Shown one piece after another: positions 3,702 through 5,882 of a stretch of 5,882 nt of DNA. How positions within the stretch are numbered: position 1 is the first letter of the stretch; each line of letters starts with the position of its first letter. This stretch comes from Actinomycetota bacterium (GTDB lineage: Bacteria; Actinomycetota; UBA4738): assembly GCA_005888465.1 (NCBI GenBank), contig VAYJ01000213.1:1-5882 (forward strand), read 5' to 3'. The notes under the pieces were generated by a model, which was given only the letters and a program-made list of their open reading frames with translations, was not told where the DNA came from and did no database searches. Made by a program: the position numbers and the translations under genes.

Positions 3702-5882
3702 CGATCGTCGCGATCGCCCTCGACGACGAGGTCGGCGAACGACGCCGAGGTCTTGCCGAACTCCCACCAGCCGCTCACCCAGGGCTTCACGAAGGCGACG
3801 TTTCGTGCATACACCAGCGGGATGATTGCCACCTGGTCCGCCACCGCCATCCGATCCGCCTCGTGGAAGAGCTCGAGACGGTCCCGGTCGCTCCGCTCCT
3901 GGCGTGCGCGCTCGATCAGCTCGTCGAAGCGCGGGTCGGTGAACCCTCCCTCGTTCGTCTTGCTGTCCGAATGCAGAAGGAGTCGAAGGAAGTACTCCGG
4001 GTCGGGATAGCCGGGCAGCCATCCCTTGATGGTGATGGGCGCGCTGACGGTTGTGCCGTTCATCTGGGCGGCCTCCTCGTCCTTCCAGGTCCACGACCGG
4101 ACGTTCACGGGGAGACCGAGCACCGACTCCCAGCTCTCGGCGACGGTTCGCAAGATGGCGTCCCACACCTCCATGGCCCCCACCTCGATCGGCTCGGTCA
4201 CGCCGGATCGCTCGAGGTAGCGTCTTGCGAGCTCGGGGTCGAAGCGTAGGGCGATGTCGGGCGTGTGGCCCTGAAGAGCCGGCGGCACAAGGCCACCGTC
4301 CGCCACGATCAGATTCCCTGGGGCCACGGTCGCGAGCGCCGCGCGATCGATGGCATGGGCGAGCGCCCGACGGAAGTCCACGTGTGCGCTCGCGGCCTGG
4401 TGATGGTCGAACGCCACGTAGGCGCTCCAGGCGGCGGCGCCCATCTTGGCGTCCGGAGGGGGCGCCCCCGGGAGGAGATCCGCGAGCCGGGGCGTGTACC
4501 GAACGGTGATGATGTCGAGCTCACCTCGACCGTAGGGCTCGAGCGCGCCCATGATGCTCGAGCGGACGAACTCCACGGTCTGCACGTTCCCGGGCCGGCC
4601 GCCCCCCACGTACCCGCCGCGCCGCTCGAGGACCAAGCGGTCGTCCGTTCGCCTCGTCTGTCGGAAAGGACCGCTCACGACCTGCCGGCCAGGTTCGGCC
4701 CACAGGTCGCCGTCCCGCTCGATGGCGTGGCGTGGCTGCGGGCCTGCGTCCGGGCGGTTCATCACGCTCATGAAGTACGGCGCGGGCGCGACGAGGCGGA
4801 ACTCGACCGTGCGGTCGTCCAGGGCACGCACGCCGATCCGGTCTGCCTCCTGGTTGCGGCCGAGGTAGTAGTCCTGGCCGTTCTCCAACACGAAGTAGAT
4901 GGCCACAGAGGATCCGGGGCTCCGAGGGTCGAGCACTCGCTTGATCCCGAACTCGACGTCGTGGGCCGTGAGCGGCACCCCGTCCGACCACGCCAGACCT
5001 TCCCGAAGGTGGAACACGTACCGCAGCCCGTCGTCCGAGATCTCCCAGCGCTCCGCGAGCGAGGGGCCGAGCGTGCGCTCCGGCCAAGCTTCCACGAGCC
5101 GATCGAACAGCTGCATGCACAGCTGGATGTTGGGCCAGGCGATCGCCGACTTCGGATCCGCGTCGTTGGGGAGGAAGCTCGTCGCGACCCGGAGCGTCGC
5201 CGCTCCCTCTCCTGCCCAGGATGGCGGCGACGTCCAGTGTCCGAAGGCGAGCTGATAGGCGTCGTTCGCCTCGGCGAAGCGGAGCGACGTGTGCAGCGCC
5301 AGGGCGAGCTTGAAGAGCACGAGCGCGATCGCTCGGCGTTCCCCCCGGCGTTCGAGCAGCGGCAGCAGCATCCTGTAGTGGCCGATCGCCTCGTCGATGG
5401 CGTACTCCTGGCGCGCCTTGTCGCCGGCGAGCGTGAGGTAGACCACCGCACGGTCCTCGTCGGACGCGGCGAGCCAATGGTGGGCGAGCAGCCCGTAGAC
5501 CTCCTCCTCATGGCCGGCGTTTCGCTCCTGCAGCCAGGCGGCTGCCTGCCCGTGCAGCTTCGTGCGCTGCTCCCGCAGGATCGTTCGATACGCCGCTTCC
5601 TGGATGAGCGCGTGCTTGAACCGGTATTCGGGCTGCGGCCACCTTCGCGCCTCCCGTACGAGGTCGAGGCGCTCGAGCTCGCGGAGCGACTCGGGAAGCG
5701 AGGCGGGGCCGCCGGCCACGACCTCGAGGAGCGGCAGGCCGAACTGCCGACCGAGGACGGAGGCCGCGCGAAGGACGTCGTGCACCTCGGGGCTCAGCCG
5801 GTCGAGCCGAGCGAGGATCACCTTCTCGACCGTCTCCGGGACATCGATCGGCACGTCGTGATCGAAACGCCACCGTCCGTCG
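3698..5882 (-). CDS. AAA-ATPase/TPR signalling protein fused to a family 5 solute-binding domain, 5' end outside window
   Basis: The frame is open across the right edge, so the true start and the N-terminal part (expected Walker ATPase, possibly a cyclase or DNA-binding domain) are not visible. Numbering here is from GTG 5854, which is not the real start. Residues 1-70 resemble the lid region after the ATPase core of AfsR/adenylate-cyclase-type proteins (ETVEKVILARLDRLSPEV, AASVLGRQF). Residues 78-205 look TPR-like (RFKHALIQEAAYR, GDKARQEYAIDEAIGHYR). After a short Pro/Gly linker (about 207-218), residues 219-712 form a complete SBP_bac_5 domain: SLAERWEISDDGLRYVFHLR, SDGVPLTAHDVEFGIKRVLD, LRRALAHAIDR-like at 494-504, GGLVPPALQGHTP, and GWLPGYPDPEYF. 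Such domains normally bind peptides outside the cell. Here no signal peptide or membrane segment precedes it, which implies an intracellular ligand sensor. No permease genes are nearby. E. coli SgrR is a known precedent for a binding domain used in regulation. Confidence 0.88.
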   Translation of the reverse strand, partial: DGRWRFDHDVPIDVPETVEKVILARLDRLSPEVHDVLRAASVLGRQFGLPLLEVVAGGPASLPESLRELERLDLVREARRWPQPEYRFKHALIQEAAYRTILREQRTKLHGQAAAWLQERNAGHEEEVYGLLAHHWLAASDEDRAVVYLTLAGDKARQEYAIDEAIGHYRMLLPLLERRGERRAIALVLFKLALALHTSLRFAEANDAYQLAFGHWTSPPSWAGEGAATLRVATSFLPNDADPKSAIAWPNIQLCMQLFDRLVEAWPERTLGPSLAERWEISDDGLRYVFHLREGLAWSDGVPLTAHDVEFGIKRVLDPRSPGSSVAIYFVLENGQDYYLGRNQEADRIGVRALDDRTVEFRLVAPAPYFMSVMNRPDAGPQPRHAIERDGDLWAEPGRQVVSGPFRQTRRTDDRLVLERRGGYVGGGRPGNVQTVEFVRSSIMGALEPYGRGELDIITVRYTPRLADLLPGAPPPDAKMGAAAWSAYVAFDHHQAASAHVDFRRALAHAIDRAALATVAPGNLIVADGGLVPPALQGHTPDIALRFDPELARRYLERSGVTEPIEVGAMEVWDAILRTVAESWESVLGLPVNVRSWTWKDEEAAQMNGTTVSAPITIKGWLPGYPDPEYFLRLLLHSDSKTNEGGFTDPRFDELIERARQERSDRDRLELFHEADRMAVADQVAIIPLVYARNVAFVKPWVSGWWEFGKTSASFADLVVEGDRDDR
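3701..3731. terminator. Tandem hairpins at the convergent gene junction, possible bidirectional terminator
   Basis: GCGATCG (3701-3707) pairs with CGATCGC (3711-3717) around a three-base loop. Directly after it, CCTCG (3718-3722) pairs with CGAGG (3727-3731) around a four-base loop. The position, starting at the overlapping stop codons, suits a terminator for the marR pair. No U-run follows on either strand, and the bases also encode the charged tail (EGDRDDR) of the sensor protein, so the role is uncertain. Confidence 0.3.

Noticed and set aside
3701..3717. GCGATCGC-like palindrome as a cyanobacterial HIP1 element
   Set aside because: Only an isolated occurrence is seen, in a gene context that does not look cyanobacterial. 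It is more simply a hairpin at the convergent gene ends.
3230..4249. Plus-strand open frame of 339 codons across the marR pair and the sensor gene
   Set aside because: It overlaps three better-supported genes in other frames, its composition is low-complexity Arg/Gly/Pro-rich, and it has no domain signal. It is a GC-driven shadow, as is the minus-strand frame at 3270-4166.
5852..5854. GTG 5854 as the true start of the sensor gene
   Set aside because: The frame stays open to the window edge, and the upstream codons (GRWRFDHDV) match the usual continuation of this ATPase family, so the gene begins outside the window.

Overview
This is a GC-rich bacterial window with five genes and almost no free space. 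The high GC content, the GC-biased third codon positions, an apparently leaderless regulator gene and the gene families suggest an actinobacterial or Chloroflexi-type (probably environmental) genome. That placement is an inference, since there is no rRNA or marker gene. I see no tRNA, CRISPR array, insertion sequence or integrase.

Left block (1-2768): a minus-strand unit transcribed leftward. It starts at a divergent promoter (2697-2768) and runs through a YceI-family lipid-binding protein gene (2684 to 2134) into an MMPL/RND-family membrane exporter gene (2038 to beyond position 1). The yceI reading frame is broken near 2550-2558: the start and the first 43 codons are in one frame, and the remaining 138 codons are in another. 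The MMPL gene is open throughout, but compared with its family it lacks most of transmembrane helix 7 (scar at about 974-980). The 97 bases between the two genes hold an 11-bp perfect inverted repeat with a nested hairpin that ends against the MMPL ribosome binding site.

Middle block (2769-3701): a plus-strand pair, a MarR-family regulator followed 12 bases later by a four-helix membrane protein of unknown function. The 84-bp gap between yceI and marR contains two GTTG-N6-CAAC palindromes lying over overlapping, oppositely directed promoters. This looks like a MarR switch controlling itself and the YceI/MMPL unit.

Right block (3698-5882): a minus-strand gene, cut off at its 5' end by the window edge. 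It joins the C-terminal part of an AAA-ATPase/TPR signalling protein to a full-length family 5 (oligopeptide-type) solute-binding domain that has no secretion signal of its own. It is convergent with the small membrane protein gene, and the two genes share the palindrome CTAG as their stop codons.

Working picture: a stress- or ligand-responsive MarR regulator governs an envelope lipid or hydrophobic-compound export unit that has suffered internal deletions, either real decay or assembly error. Beside it is an unrelated cytoplasmic sensor that appears to have recruited a transporter binding domain.
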